64,000 nucleotides of DNA from Tridacna crocea (lineage: Eukaryota; Mollusca; Bivalvia; Cardiida; Cardiidae), in contig OX031073.1 of NCBI GenBank assembly GCA_943736015.1, forward strand, positions 24,331,210 to 24,395,209. The letters are read 5' to 3'. A program made the translations under genes and the position numbers. Positions 32,250-42,831 of the stretch are shown here, piece after piece (within the stretch, counting starts at the first letter, position 1; each line of letters opens with the position of its first letter). The notes beneath the pieces were generated by a model. The model was not told where the DNA came from and did not search any database. It saw only the letters and a program-made list of their open reading frames with translations.

Positions 32250-32336
32250 ACGTATCGTCGGTTTGCTTTGAAAACCTCATAACTACAGCTTGTAACAAGC
32301 TGTAGTTACGAGGTTTTCCAAGTAAACCGACGACAT
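32250..32336. mobile_element. Fold-back element I, copy 1
   Basis: Arms CGTCGGTTTGCTTTGAAAAC..TAACTACAGCTTG and complement. Second copy at 53181-53268. Confidence 0.9.
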
Positions 32337-32343
32337 TAGGCAT

Positions 32344-32643
32344 TGATTGATTATTTTCGTTTATTTATCGTCGCTACCGGTTGCCCATCTGAGCGACGCC
32401 CCCAGAAGACGGTTAGTTGTTACGGGGGATAGTGCAAGGATACAGGACGAAACTACTGAGAATTCCGCCTGGTTCTTTATCGTGCTCGGTGTGTAGCACC
32501 GTCACACGGGACCTCGGTTTAACGTCTCATCCGAAAGACTATTAGTAATTTTTAGTTGGCCAGCCGGGGATTCGAACCCACAACCTGTAGGACATTGTGT
32601 TCACAAGTCCTACGCTCTACCTACTGAGCTATATCAGCTGGTA
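32344..32643 (-). mobile_element. tRNA-derived SINE with Deu-like core, copy 2, with 12-bp target duplication
   Basis: Minus strand: tRNA-like head with box A TAGCTCAGTAGG and box B GGTTCGAATCC, core TTTCGGATGAGACGTTAAAC CGAGGTCC (the Deu-domain motif known from AmnSINE/Deu-SINEs), 3' end GTAGCGACGATAAATAAACG plus a short A/T tail. Flanked by GACATTAGGCAT at 32332-32343 and 32644-32655. Confidence 0.93.
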
Positions 32644-32655
32644 GACATTAGGCAT

Positions 32656-33165
32656 CTGGCCGTAAGAACAAGGCAAGAAGTATTAAAGGGAAGTAACCCC
32701 GACTAAAGTTGTAAGTTGCTAGTATATAACATAGTAGCCTCCTTTGCACATGCCAGTAAACTGGTGTCAGCGCCTTTTTCACAACGTTTTCCTCCATTGT
32801 TTAGGGACACATTTCGCTGTTTGTGGCATACTGTCATATATTGAAATTTTTAATGGGTTACTCAGCACTATTAGTTACTTCATTTACTGTTCACCTGTTG
32901 TCGCAATGTCCTACCCATCTGTTCATAAAATTGCTTTTAGATATTTTTAAAGTGAACTATTTCCATCTGCGGAAGTCGAAGAAGATTGGTTGGTTGGTTG
33001 TATTGGGGTTTAACGCCACTTTAACAACTAGGGTCATATCATGGCGGTCGGTGACGCACATGTGTTTCCTGGCTTTCTCACACCAGTACTAACACAATTT
33101 TCTTTCCAAAGCCACCGACTACTTTTCTCACGTGCTTCAGCAGAAGTGAGAGGCGGAAATACGGC
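32656..33165. other. Intergenic sequence
   Basis: 32985-33085 (GGTTGGTTGGTTGTATTGGG GTTTAACGCC) is a mollusc-type dispersed repeat tail in reverse orientation. No gene. Confidence 0.4.
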
Positions 33166-33174
33166 GGAAAGAAA

Positions 33175-33408
33175 AAGTCAAAGAAGAAGTAGAAGAAGAA
33201 AAAGAAAAAGAAGAAGATAAAAAAATGATGATGATGATGATTATCATCATCATCATCATCATCGTCGTCGTCGTCGTCTTCATCATCATCATCATCAGCA
33301 GCAGCAGCAACAAAAACCACCAACGCCACCAACACCATTAGAACAACAACAACAATAACAACAACAACAACAACAACGCCATCGACGGCGACAACAACAA
33401 CAAGAAAG
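33175..33408 (+). repeat. Compound trinucleotide repeat
   Basis: (AAG)n, (ATG)n, (ATC)n, (GTC)n and (AAC)n in succession. Gives the Asp-rich minus-strand frame, which is not a gene. Confidence 0.95.
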
Positions 33409-33725
33409 ATAAGGTTTCAGGCCAGAGTATACCAACACTTAATTTTGCGTTGTCGTTTGCGTGCTTACACTCATTAAAAACGAAATGAAAATGTTTATTT
33501 CGAGTCATTAGTTTGCTTGTTACTACAATAGGGCGTTTTACATTGTCATTAAATTTCCATAAATTTTGAGTGCAGTAAAACTTTTATATATGCGCTGATA
33601 AGTACAGGAAAAGGGGACGTTTACCAGTTGTAAAAACAATGCCGACGCCAAAAATCTCCAGGGTATCGCACTTGGTTTTTGTCAAGGTTCATTCTCTATA
33701 ACTTAACAACCAATCTGCCAAATAA
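33409..33725. other. Intergenic sequence
   Basis: Nothing recognised. Confidence 0.4.
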
Positions 33726-33726
33726 T

Positions 33727-33956
33727 TTAACCCTTTCCCAAACGACAAACTTTTGGACAAGACCAAATTGAAAGCATTTGCAGACGACAGTTCAACTCTT
33801 GCTGAAAAGATGATTTCTGTCTATGATAGGGTAGAAAACATTGTGGGAAAAAGGAGAAAATGCTGGTTACCAGCATTTTCTCCTTTTCTCACAATGTTTT
33901 CAAAAGGCTATTATTCCAGACCCGTAAAAACCAGGGATTGTTTGGGAAAAGGTTAA
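33727..33956. mobile_element. Family A MITE, copy 17
   Basis: TTAACCCTTTCCCAAACGAC ... TTTGGGAAAAGGTTAA, intact hairpin. Confidence 0.93.
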
Positions 33957-33975
33957 GGTAAGACCTGTGTAATGC

Positions 33976-34093
33976 ACTTCCGGTGGTTACCAGCATTTTC
34001 TCCTTTCAATTTTTGAGTAATGTTTTAATTTGTCATCTGCAAATTATTTCAAATTGGACCAGTCTAAAATTTTGTCGTTTGGTAAAGAGTTAA
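33976..34093. mobile_element. Family A MITE, copy 18 (right half)
   Basis: GGTTACCAGCATTTTCTCCT ... TTTGGTAAAGAGTTAA. Confidence 0.85.
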
Positions 34094-34179
34094 ACTCAAT
34101 ATGTGCAATATGACTAGATGAGACTAAACAATTTGTAAAGTCTGATCTGAACCTACACTGTATGCAAAATCTCATTTCT

Positions 34180-35340
34180 TAGGGTTTACTCTTTTTCACA
34201 ACGACAAACTGTTGGACATGATGTATCTGAACGCGTTTCCAGATGACAAAATAAATGTAGATCAAACCACAGGTGCCTGACATGTCTGGTACTTTGACTT
34301 TTTAGGCCAGGGAATCCCTCTCAAGGGATTCCCTTGCCTATAGGGATCGTAAGCTGCCTATTCAGACAAAAATGTTGGACGGTGTGTCCACACTATATCG
34401 CTGAATCCGCCAAAACAACTAGTTTCCCAAGTATATACAGAGATTGCTTATCACACGGTGTGAATGCTTTCCTTTCTTCAAAGCTTTCATCTGCAAAATG
34501 CCATGGAATTGCAAGGGTATTACAATCCTTTACTAATTGACGAGTGTGTGTTTTTTATCCCGTTTTTGTCATTAACACTGACCTAATAAAGGCGTAACCA
34601 AATGAACTTAGCTTTATCCGGCAGTTGTGTATTCTTACGCGCTATATACGGTCAATATCTATAACGCTCTCTCTTGCACTCCGGATCATTCACATTCAGG
34701 TATGGTGAGATTAACAAACGACGACTCTGCTCGGACTTTGTCTTTAACGTTGTGTTGACATTTGAACATGTGTGTCACAAAACACGTCTCCGCTAAAATG
34801 CGATTGTAAATAAAGCAGACTACATATAGAATATTGGCCCGTGTTATGTTTATCACTTTTTCTTATGTATATCGACTAAATCTAAGGTACTTCAGCGGAA
34901 TGCTGGAGAAATCGGCCCCTGGAGAAATCGGCCCCTGGAGAAATCGTCCTCAAACTGCGTGGCCCGTGTTATGTTTATCACTCCGGAGAAATCGTCCCCT
35001 GGAGACGATTTCTTTGGTGAAATCGTCCCCAAATAAAACTTTAGAAAAATCGACCCCAACATCAAATTTCATCCATATCGCTAATCAAGTTGTCTATAAA
35101 AATATTTTTGAAATTTCGTTCTTTAGTATGTACATTATGTATATAAGTTACCTTTATCCGACAGTTATTAGGTAGTTTTGTCATTGTTTCTACTGCCTAT
35201 TTTACACTGATAGGATGTATTTCACACCTTTTACACCTGTCACAAATAGATTACACCTGTTTGATTCTTAAGAATGTCTTTGATTGACTTTGATTTGAAA
35301 CCAAATAAATGCTTATAATTTTTTTCTGTAGTCGTTCGCT
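34180..35340. other. Intergenic sequence with family A fragment and small duplication
   Basis: 34182-34265 is a family A left arm. GGCCCGTGTTATGTTTATCA occurs at 34838 and 34964, with GAGAAATCGGCCCCTG units between (34907-35000). No gene. Confidence 0.5.
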
Positions 35341-35920
35341 TGTCATTTAATGTATTCTTTTTATCTCTCTCTCTCTCTCTACTAGTGTCATATGACATAC
35401 CTGTAACCAATACCATTTAGCAGGGGCATCAGTGTCTCTGACACACATATTTCTAGTGTTTACTAGGGCTTGTGTGCATCCGTATATTGCCGGTCCATAA
35501 CTTCTACAATTGTGGATGGATTTCAAAATAATTTGGCACAATTGACCTCCATCACCGTTAGATGTGCCGTTTGAAACATATGTTCAAGTAGGTTCAAGAT
35601 CAAGGCCACATTGAAGGCCAATTTTTCGTCCGAACCATAACTCCTATACATGTATTTTAAGATAGCTTACGATATAAATAAGCATAATGCATTGTTCTTC
35701 ATCATGAGTAGAAGTTCCCTTTGAAACATTTATTCAGGTCCAGGGTCTAGGTCAAGCTTGAGAGTCAAGTGTTCGCGGGCTTGACACAAGTTGTCCTTGG
35801 ACAACGATTATGAATTAGGATTAACGTCTTTTTATATTATGTAGATATAAGTATCGAAGCTCAAGTCACTGTGAGTTGTCCGTAAAATAGGCAAGTAAAA
35901 TAGGAAAACCAAGCCTAATC
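35341..35920. repeat. Diverged dispersed repeat
   Basis: AGGTTCAAGATCAAGGCCAC and GGTCCAGGGTCTAGGTCAAG style blocks, alternating with CATAACT.CTA, resemble widespread mollusc repeats. No coding signal. Confidence 0.45.
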
Positions 35921-35924
35921 GTTT

Positions 35925-36130
35925 TCCCAAAACAATCCAACCTTTTCACAGTATTTTATTGAGAAAATATTTTGGCTAAAAGAGAATTTGCTTGTAACAA
36001 GCAATTCTTCCCAATTTCCCCAAAACCTTACTTTTCAATATACACGAAGAACTACTTTGGATTTTCATCTACAACTTCCTTCAAATATGACCACTTCAAA
36101 ATTTCGTCGACTTGTGGAAGGTAGAGACAA
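35925..36130. mobile_element. Family A MITE, degenerate copy
   Basis: Hairpin AGAATTTGCTTGTAACAAGC AATTCT and right arm AAAATTTCGTCGAC. Confidence 0.6.
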
Positions 36131-36690
36131 CATGACCAACTGCCATATCCCTCCAGTCTTTATTATTCATTACATTTTACCTTGATATCTATCTTACATG
36201 TATTTTCATTGAAATCGATAAAAATAAATATGTTCTTGCATCATAAATGTAAAAAATAACGTCATTCAGGACTACAAGATATCACATGTCTCAGAAAATT
36301 TAGATAACCAAAGTTGGTATTGCACCGATTGAATACGGTTCAATTTTGACTTGGGATTGTTTACAAGCACGACAAATTACTAAGTATTCTAAGCCATTAT
36401 TAAGCACCCCATAACTGTGAGCACATGCCTAGCTCTGGCTTAATTAGTTTCTGGCTGGTGCTTTCTGGTATCAGTTCAAAATTTCCTGATAAAACCAAAA
36501 ATTCCAAGGGCTTAGTGGAATCCACTTGTATCCCTGTCCGTCTACCTGTTTGTATCAATCAAAACTGACCTCATGTGTTGTTTCGTATCCTCAATTTCCT
36601 GGCCTTCAGTACTATCAGTACTTTGATTTCATCTATATAGAGGGATGGTATGATACCAGACATGTCAGCCACCTGTGGATCAAACGATGA
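36131..36690. other. Intergenic sequence
   Basis: Nothing recognised. Confidence 0.4.
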
Positions 36691-36699
36691 ATCCTGTAT

Positions 36700-37011
36700 T
36701 TGTTAGGGAAAAGGAGTAAATGATGGTAACCAGTATGTTTTCCTTTTCTCACAATGTTTTCTAAAGCTTCTTCTTCAGAGTCTTTAACTCTTTACCACAC
36801 AGTTCCGAGTTTTATCGACCCTGACAGAGAAGGCTTCTGAAAACGTTGTGGGAAAAGTAGAAAATGCTGGTAACCAACATTTTCTCCTTTTAAGACAGTG
36901 TTTTATACTCTATCAAAGACAAAAATAATTGTTTCAGTAGCATTTAATTTGTCATCTGCAAATGCTTTCAATTTGGTCCAGTCCAAAATTTTGTCTTTGG
37001 GAAAGTGTTAA
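36700..37011. mobile_element. Family A MITEs: partial copy followed by copy 19
   Basis: 36700-36783 is a right half only; 36784-37011 is full length (TTAACTCTTTACCACACAGT ... GGGAAAGTGTTAA). The two share a TTAA. Confidence 0.85.
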
Positions 37012-37142
37012 AACTTTGGATTATTTGGTAAAAAGGTTAATCGCCGAAAATTTAACAAATGGTTTGGCTGGTCAATTAAAGGGTAGCTTTTAACGGTGGG
37101 TAACTATAACCATGTTTAATTCACCGAGATAAATGCTATATA

Positions 37143-37368
37143 TTAACCCTTTCCCAACCGACAAATTCAAGACACTTCCAAACTGAAAGCATCCACAGAC
37201 GACAAATTCAAAATGGATACAAATGAGCTTTAGGTCTCTGATAGGGTAGAAAACGTTGTGGGAAAAGGAGAAAATGCTGGTCACCAGCATTCTCTCCTTT
37301 TCCCACAATGTTTTCAAAAGTCTTCTATCACGGGGTGATAAAACCAGGGATCGTTTGGTAAAGGGTCA
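37143..37368. mobile_element. Family A MITE, copy 20
   Basis: TTAACCCTTTCCCAACCGAC ... TTTGGTAAAGGGTCAA, hairpin AAAATGCTGGTCACCAGC. Confidence 0.93.
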
Positions 37369-37544
37369 AAGTCATAAGAACACTGAAGATAGTCTGTTGG
37401 GGAGGCTGGTGTAAGGATTCGAAATATGAGCCATTCTCTGACAAAGGGGGGGGGGGCTTAATAGATCTCCGTGAGTCATTCGACAAAGTAAACCATCAGA
37501 TACCTATAAATCCATTATATCTACTTTTTTAACAACAAACTTAA

Positions 37545-37697
37545 TCATGAGATAGACTGGTCCTAGGACATACAGAAAATTGACCTATGATGAGGTATAA
37601 TGGTTTTCTGGATACGTAAAAATAATAACCAAAGCAAAAAGGTTTGATACTGGTCAACTGGCGTGGATTGCGCTGCCTGACCTGAATCGATATGTCT
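37545..37697. mobile_element. Family B element, copy 7 (truncated by satellite)
   Basis: ATGAGATAGACTGGTCCTAG, decayed hairpin GGTCAACTGGCGTGGATTGC. Its end runs into the S satellite. Confidence 0.75.
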
Positions 37698-39335
37698 TTG
37701 CTGCTATATACGTATTTTGCTGTTGAGCTGGCGGTTGAGCTGGAATGTCGAGCTTGCTCAACAGACATTGATCAAAACATACGTATAAGTATTTTTACTG
37801 GTGAGCTGGCGGTTGAGCTGGAATGTCGAGCTTGCTCAACAGACATTGATCAAAACATACGTATAAGTATTTTTACTGGTGAGCTGACTGTTGAGCTGGA
37901 ATGTGGAGCTGGCTCAACGGATTTTGATTTTGACACATATATGTGTTTTTGCTGTTGAGCTGACTGTTGAGCTGGAATTTCGAGCTTGCTCAACAGACAT
38001 TGATCGAAGCATATGTATAAGCATTTTTTTGCTAAGCTGGCCGTTGAACTAGAATGTCGAGCTGGCTCAACAGACTTTGATTTCGACATATATATGTATT
38101 TTTGCTGTTGAGCTGGCTGTTTAGCTGGAATGTGGAGCAGGCTCAACGACTTTTTTTATGACATATAAATGTATTTTTTCTGTTGAGCTGGTGGTTGAGC
38201 TGGAATGTCGAGCTGGCTCAATGGACATTGATTGAAACATATGTATAAGCATTTTAACTGTTGAGCTGGCGGTTGAGCTGGAATGTCGAGCTGGCTCAAC
38301 AAACATTGATTGAAACATATGTATAAGTATTTTTACTGTTGAGCTGGCGGTTGAGCTGGAATGTCGAGCTGGCTCAACGGGCATTGATTGAAACATATGT
38401 ATAAGTATTTTACAGTTAAGCTGGCTGTTGAGCTGGAATGTCGAGCTGGCTCAACGTCTTTTTTTATGACATATAGATGTATTTTTGCTGTTGAGCTGGC
38501 GGTTTAGGTGGAATGTCGAGCTGTCTCAACGGACATTGATTGAAACACATGTATAAGTATTTTTACTGTTGAGCTGGCGGTTGAGCTGGAATGTCGAGCG
38601 GGCTCAACATACATCGATTGAAACACATGTATAAGTATTTTTACCGTTGAGCTGGCGTTTGAGCTGGAATGTAGAGCTGCCTCAAAGGACATGGATCGAA
38701 ACCTATGTAAAACTATTTTTACCGTTTAGTTGGCTGTTGAGCTGGAATGTCGAGGTGGCTCAACAGACTTTGATTTTGACATATATATGTACTTTTGCTG
38801 TTAAGCTGGCCGTTGTGCTGGAATGTCGAGCTGACTAAACGGATATTGCTCGGAACATATGTATAAGTATTTTTACTTTTGAGCTGACCGTTGAGCTTGA
38901 ATGTCGAGCTGGCTCAACGGACTTTGATTTTGACATATATATGTATTTTGCTGTTGAGCTGGATGTTGAGCTGGAATATCGAGCTGGGTCTACGGACATT
39001 GATCGAAACATATGTATAAGTATTTTTACTGTTGAGCTGGCAGTTTAGCTAGGATGTTGAGCTGGCTCAACGTAGATTGATTTTGACATGTTGAGCTGGA
39101 ATGTCGAGCTGGCTCAATGGAAATCGATCGAAACATAATTATGTATAAGTATTTTTACTGTTGAGCTGGCGGTTGAGCTGGAATATTAAGCTGGCTCAAC
39201 GGACTTTAATTTTGACATATATATGTATATTTCTGTTGAGCTAGCCGTTGAACTGGAATGTCGAGCTGGCTTACCAAGGCTGGTGTTGAGCTGAACGTCG
39301 ATGACTGAGCGTTGCACCAAAATCACAGACCCAAC
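37698..39335 (+). repeat. Family S satellite element, copy 1 (left end missing)
   Basis: About twenty ~75-80 bp monomers with GTTGAGCTGG.CGTTGAGCTG GAATGTCGAGCTGGCTCAAC. Two tail types: ACATTGATCGAAACATATG and ACTTTGATTTTGACATATA. The right end GGCTGGTGTTGAGCTGAACG matches the right terminus of copy 2. Small plus and minus frames here are by-products. Confidence 0.92.
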
Positions 39336-39404
39336 TATCAGTTCGATAGTTAAATCCGAAATATTGCTATTTTAACGATATGTTTTGAAGAATGTAGAAT
39401 TACC

Positions 39405-39495
39405 TAATCGGACAGCATAGATCCAAAATCAGACTGCACGTTCTGTGCAGTCTGATCTTGATCTACGCTGTCCGCAAAAGGTCCATGAGTCACGC
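39405..39495. mobile_element. Family C hairpin
   Basis: CAGACTGCACGTTCTGTGCAG..TCTGATCTTGATCTACGC, then GTCCGCAAAAGGTC. Confidence 0.85.
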
Positions 39496-39887
39496 TAAGC
39501 TGCCCAAGGTTATACCTAATTAGGTAGACATAGACCAGCCTGCAAAAAAATTGACAGATATCAGAAAAAGTCTAAATACTCCAAAGTTTCGAGCCAAAGC
39601 TTCTCGTATCGAACACACTGAATAAGGAAGATGAAACTATAGGTTCTGTGCAGTGTGATCAAGATCTACACTGTTAGCAAAAGATCCATAATGTTGTTTT
39701 AGATATTCTTAACTTCACTGAAACTAGATTTTCGAAAAAAAAAATTTTTTTTGTAAAGACTTCACATCGTTTCAACAGTATGTGATGTTCAAAACTCTGA
39801 CTGCTTTACGCGACTGAATGCGAATCTGCGGACAGTGTAGATCGAGACCAGCATGAATAAAATGTGCGGCTTGGTCTTTGGTTTGAA

Positions 39888-39924
<37 letters not shown>

Positions 39925-40400
39925 AGACCAGCACGAATAAAATGTGCGGCTTGGCCTTTGGTTCGCACTCTCTCTCTCTCTCTTTCTCTCCTCGGTTTCT
40001 ACCCTGTCACTCTCTCCGTCTCTGTATGCCTCTGTTTCCTGTCTGTTTAAATCAATCTCTCTGACTCTTTCTGTCATTATCGAAATCTAGTTTAGAGTGG
40101 CAAGTTTTTTTCTGCCCACGTTTACAATACTGCATACGATTTTCCACAAACCGTAACAAGTTTTGACACAACCATCAACAAACGAAATAAAACTCCAAAA
40201 GGTGGTATTACCGTATCACACAGTGGTTTGGCTGTCACGACATTTTAGTTTGTTCACAGTCATTGACTTAATCAGACATGTTTCCTCTACAAATATCGTC
40301 TTATATTTTCTTTTTCAACTTTGGAGTTTGCTATTCAGGTTGGTATATGAGAGAAAAATAATTATGTATTATTACATGCTTTCAGGTATATCATCGAGAA
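39496..40400. other. Intergenic sequence with simple repeats
   Basis: Family C fragments at 39625-39685 and 39833-39860; duplicated GAATAAAATGTGCGGCTTGG (39856, 39936); (CT)n at 39889-39923. No convincing gene, although a missing 5' cadherin exon could lie here. Confidence 0.5.
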
Positions 40401-40409
40401 ATATGGGTG

Positions 40410-40590
40410 AAATATTTTTCGATATTTCATAGTTACAACTAGTGAAAATACCGCTTTTTGTATTGTAACTCTTCAAATTGACGGCAAAAAATAGTTGTTT
40501 TGCACATTCTAGTTACCTAGGTAAAATGTGTGTGCCTAACAACTAGATGGTAATATGACGTAAATTACCTTACATTTATCTCGCTTGACG
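40410..40590. mobile_element. Family E element fragment, inverted
   Basis: Complement of the E right half: TAGTTACCTAGGTAAAATG, CAACTAGATGGTAATATGAC GT. Broken on its right by a family A fragment. Confidence 0.75.
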
Positions 40591-40594
40591 TTAT

Positions 40595-40682
40595 ACCAGC
40601 ATTTTCTCCTTTTCCAAACAATGTTTTCTACAGGCTTCTTTCTTAGGATCTTCAAAACTAGGGATTGTGTGGTAATGGGTTA
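40595..40682. mobile_element. Family A MITE, right-half fragment
   Basis: CCAGCATTTTCTCCTTTTCC ... GTGGTAATGGGTTAA. Confidence 0.85.
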
Positions 40683-40768
40683 ATTTTTTTAGTAGGATAA
40701 AGGTTTAGCTCTCGAAAGAGATTGAACTGACCATTCCCCCAGTTTAAATGACCTTGAAAGGTCCCTAG

Positions 40769-40979
40769 TTTAACCCATTACCACACAATCCCTACTGTTA
40801 ACGACCTTGAGAAAGAAGCCTTTAGAAAACATCGTGGTAACCAGCATTTTCTCCTTTTCCCACAATGTTTTCTACCCTTCACAAAACCAATTTCAAATTT
40901 TCAGTCACTTTTACTTTGGCGTCTGCAAATGCTTTTGATTTGGACAAGCCTAAAATATTGTCCTTTATTAATGGTTTAA
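40769..40979. mobile_element. Family A MITE, copy 21 (half the hairpin deleted)
   Basis: TTAACCCATTACCACACAAT ... TTTATTAATGGTTTAA. Only CATCGTGGTAACCAGCATTT remains of the centre. Confidence 0.88.
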
Positions 40980-40994
40980 ATGACCTTGAAAGGG

Positions 40995-41120
40995 CCCCAG
41001 TTTAACCCTTAGGCGGCTAAGTGCGACTCATTGACCTTTTGGGGACAGTGTAGATCAAGATCAGACTGTACAGAACGTGCAGTCTGATCTTAGGTCTACA
41101 ATATCCGATAGATAGATATT
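40995..41120. mobile_element. Family C hairpin
   Basis: TTAACCCTTAGGCGGCTAAG, GATCAGACTGTACAGAACGT and complement, CCGATAGATAGATAT. Confidence 0.85.
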
Positions 41121-41154
41121 ATTTCCCGAAATATAACTTTGAAATAGCAATATA

Positions 41155-42055
41155 TAGAGGATATTTGTTTTTTTTCGGTGAAAGATCTCGTGAACACCAT
41201 CGGTAATATTTTCACTCGTGGCTGCGCCACTCGTGAAAATATTACCGATGGTGTCCACTCGATGAAATAAATACAGGATATTTGTTTTTTTCGGTGTAGG
41301 ATCGAAATTTATTTCGTCGAGTGGACACCATCGGTAATATTTTCACGAGTGGCGCAGCCACGAGTGAAAATATTACCGATGGTGTTCACGAGATTAAATA
41401 AATTTCGATCTTACACCGATAAAAAAACAAATATTCTATTTATTTTATGCTTTTAACCCTTTCTGGATGGAGCTTTATCAAAATTCAGTACAGTTCTATT
41501 CCCTTATTCCCCGTGGCGTACCCCTCCCGCATAGCAACGTTACGTCAAGCGCGTGAAATGTAAGGTATATGACGTCATATTTCCCATCTAGTTGTTAGGC
41601 ACGCGTAATTTACCTAGGCAACAAGAACGTGAAAATCGGTATTTTCACTGGTGGTACCAGTGTAAGATCGAAAAATATTTTCAATGCCAAATCTCGATAT
41701 CCTACCAGAAAGCATGAAATAAATTTCGATTTTTCACCGAAAAAAAAAAAAATTCTATTTATTTCATGCTTTTAACCCTTTCTGGGAGGAGCTTTATTAA
41801 AATCCAGTACAGTTCTTTTCCGTTATTCCCCATGGCGTACCCCTCCCGCATAGCAACGCATTACAATATTACGTCAAGCGCGAGAAATATAAGGTATATG
41901 ACGTCATATTTCCCATCTGGTTGTGAGGCACGCGCAATTTACCTAGGCAACAAGAACGTGAAAATCGGTATTTTCACTAGTGGTACCAGTGTAAGATCGA
42001 AAAATATTTTCACTGCTATTTCTCGATATCCTACCGGAAAGCATGAAATAATTCA
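41155..42055. mobile_element. Family E cluster (tandem/nested copies)
   Basis: Two hairpins with CACCATCGGTAATATTTTCA and complement (41190-41262, 41320-41392), then two tandem copies of the E body (41440-41725, 41758-42052): TTAACCCTTTCTGG, GGCGTACCCCTCCCGCATAG CAACG, a perfect TGACGTCA and TTTACCTAGGCAACAAGAAC. Confidence 0.88.
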
Positions 42056-42182
42056 GGTTTAACCTATCGATTCATAAATTTCATTTTAGTTATTTAGCAG
42101 GATAAGGGATAAATGGCTTGAAGCATTAAAAAAAAAAATCGGACACGTATCTCATCATTTTACCCATGTTTGAATTTCCGGT

Positions 42183-42386
42183 GTAATGCAGAGAAATGAT
42201 CCTCCCCTACAAAATAACCCGGGTCATTATTCTACGAAGAGAAATGATCCCAGAACTTTTTTCACTGCGTAGAGAAATGACCCGGGTCATTTATTCTACG
42301 TAGAGAAATGACCCGTTAGTCATTCTTCTACGTAGAGAAATGACCCATGGATCATTTTGTAACAGAGGGTCATTTCTCTGCATTAC
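42183..42386. mobile_element. Family F palindrome-array MITE, copy 2
   Basis: GTAATGCAGAGAAATGATCC to TCATTTCTCTGCATTAC, with CCCGGGTCAT palindromes and CTACGTAGAG blocks. Ends about 190 nt before the first visible cadherin exon. Confidence 0.9.
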
Positions 42387-42575
42387 ATTTGCAGCCATTA
42401 CTGTAGTAAACACGTCTTTATTTTGTCGTGTGGTCCAGATCTACTAATCGAGAAATCTTCTCCTTTTTCGGAAATTCAAACACGGGTAAAATGATGCGAT
42501 ATTTGTCCGATAGGACAGGAACTTTGTACTAAAAAGAATCATACACCGGAAACTTTATGCTTTATTCCATTCAAG

Positions 42576-42831
42576 CGATTCCTGTATTTACTACACCAAG
42601 TGTGCCTGGCCGCTCAATACAAATCGCAGAAACCGTGCCTGCTGGGACCTCTGTATACAGGGTGGTCGCTATAGACGCTGACGCAGACAAACTTGTATAT
42701 TCAGTGACGTCACAAATCCCTGCAGCTCCACCCAAGTTTACAATCTCCTCCACGACTGGCGTTCTTTCAACTTTGTCAGAGTTCGATGCGGATGTAGATG
42801 GGTCAATATTAGAGTACCAATTAACAATCAG
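42576..42831 (+). CDS. Cadherin exon a (EC repeat)
   Basis: Acceptor ATTCAAG, donor AG/GTGTGT (phase 2). Carries DADADKLVYSV and the SSTTGVLSTLSEFDAD strand. Confidence 0.9.

Noticed and set aside
33078-33338. Minus-strand Asp/His/Phe-rich frame
   Set aside because: Compound trinucleotide repeat.
37692-39335. Small frames with the repeated ELECRAGSTD/EPARHSSST pattern
   Set aside because: Both strands of the S satellite give similar peptides; monomer lengths vary and are not codon multiples.
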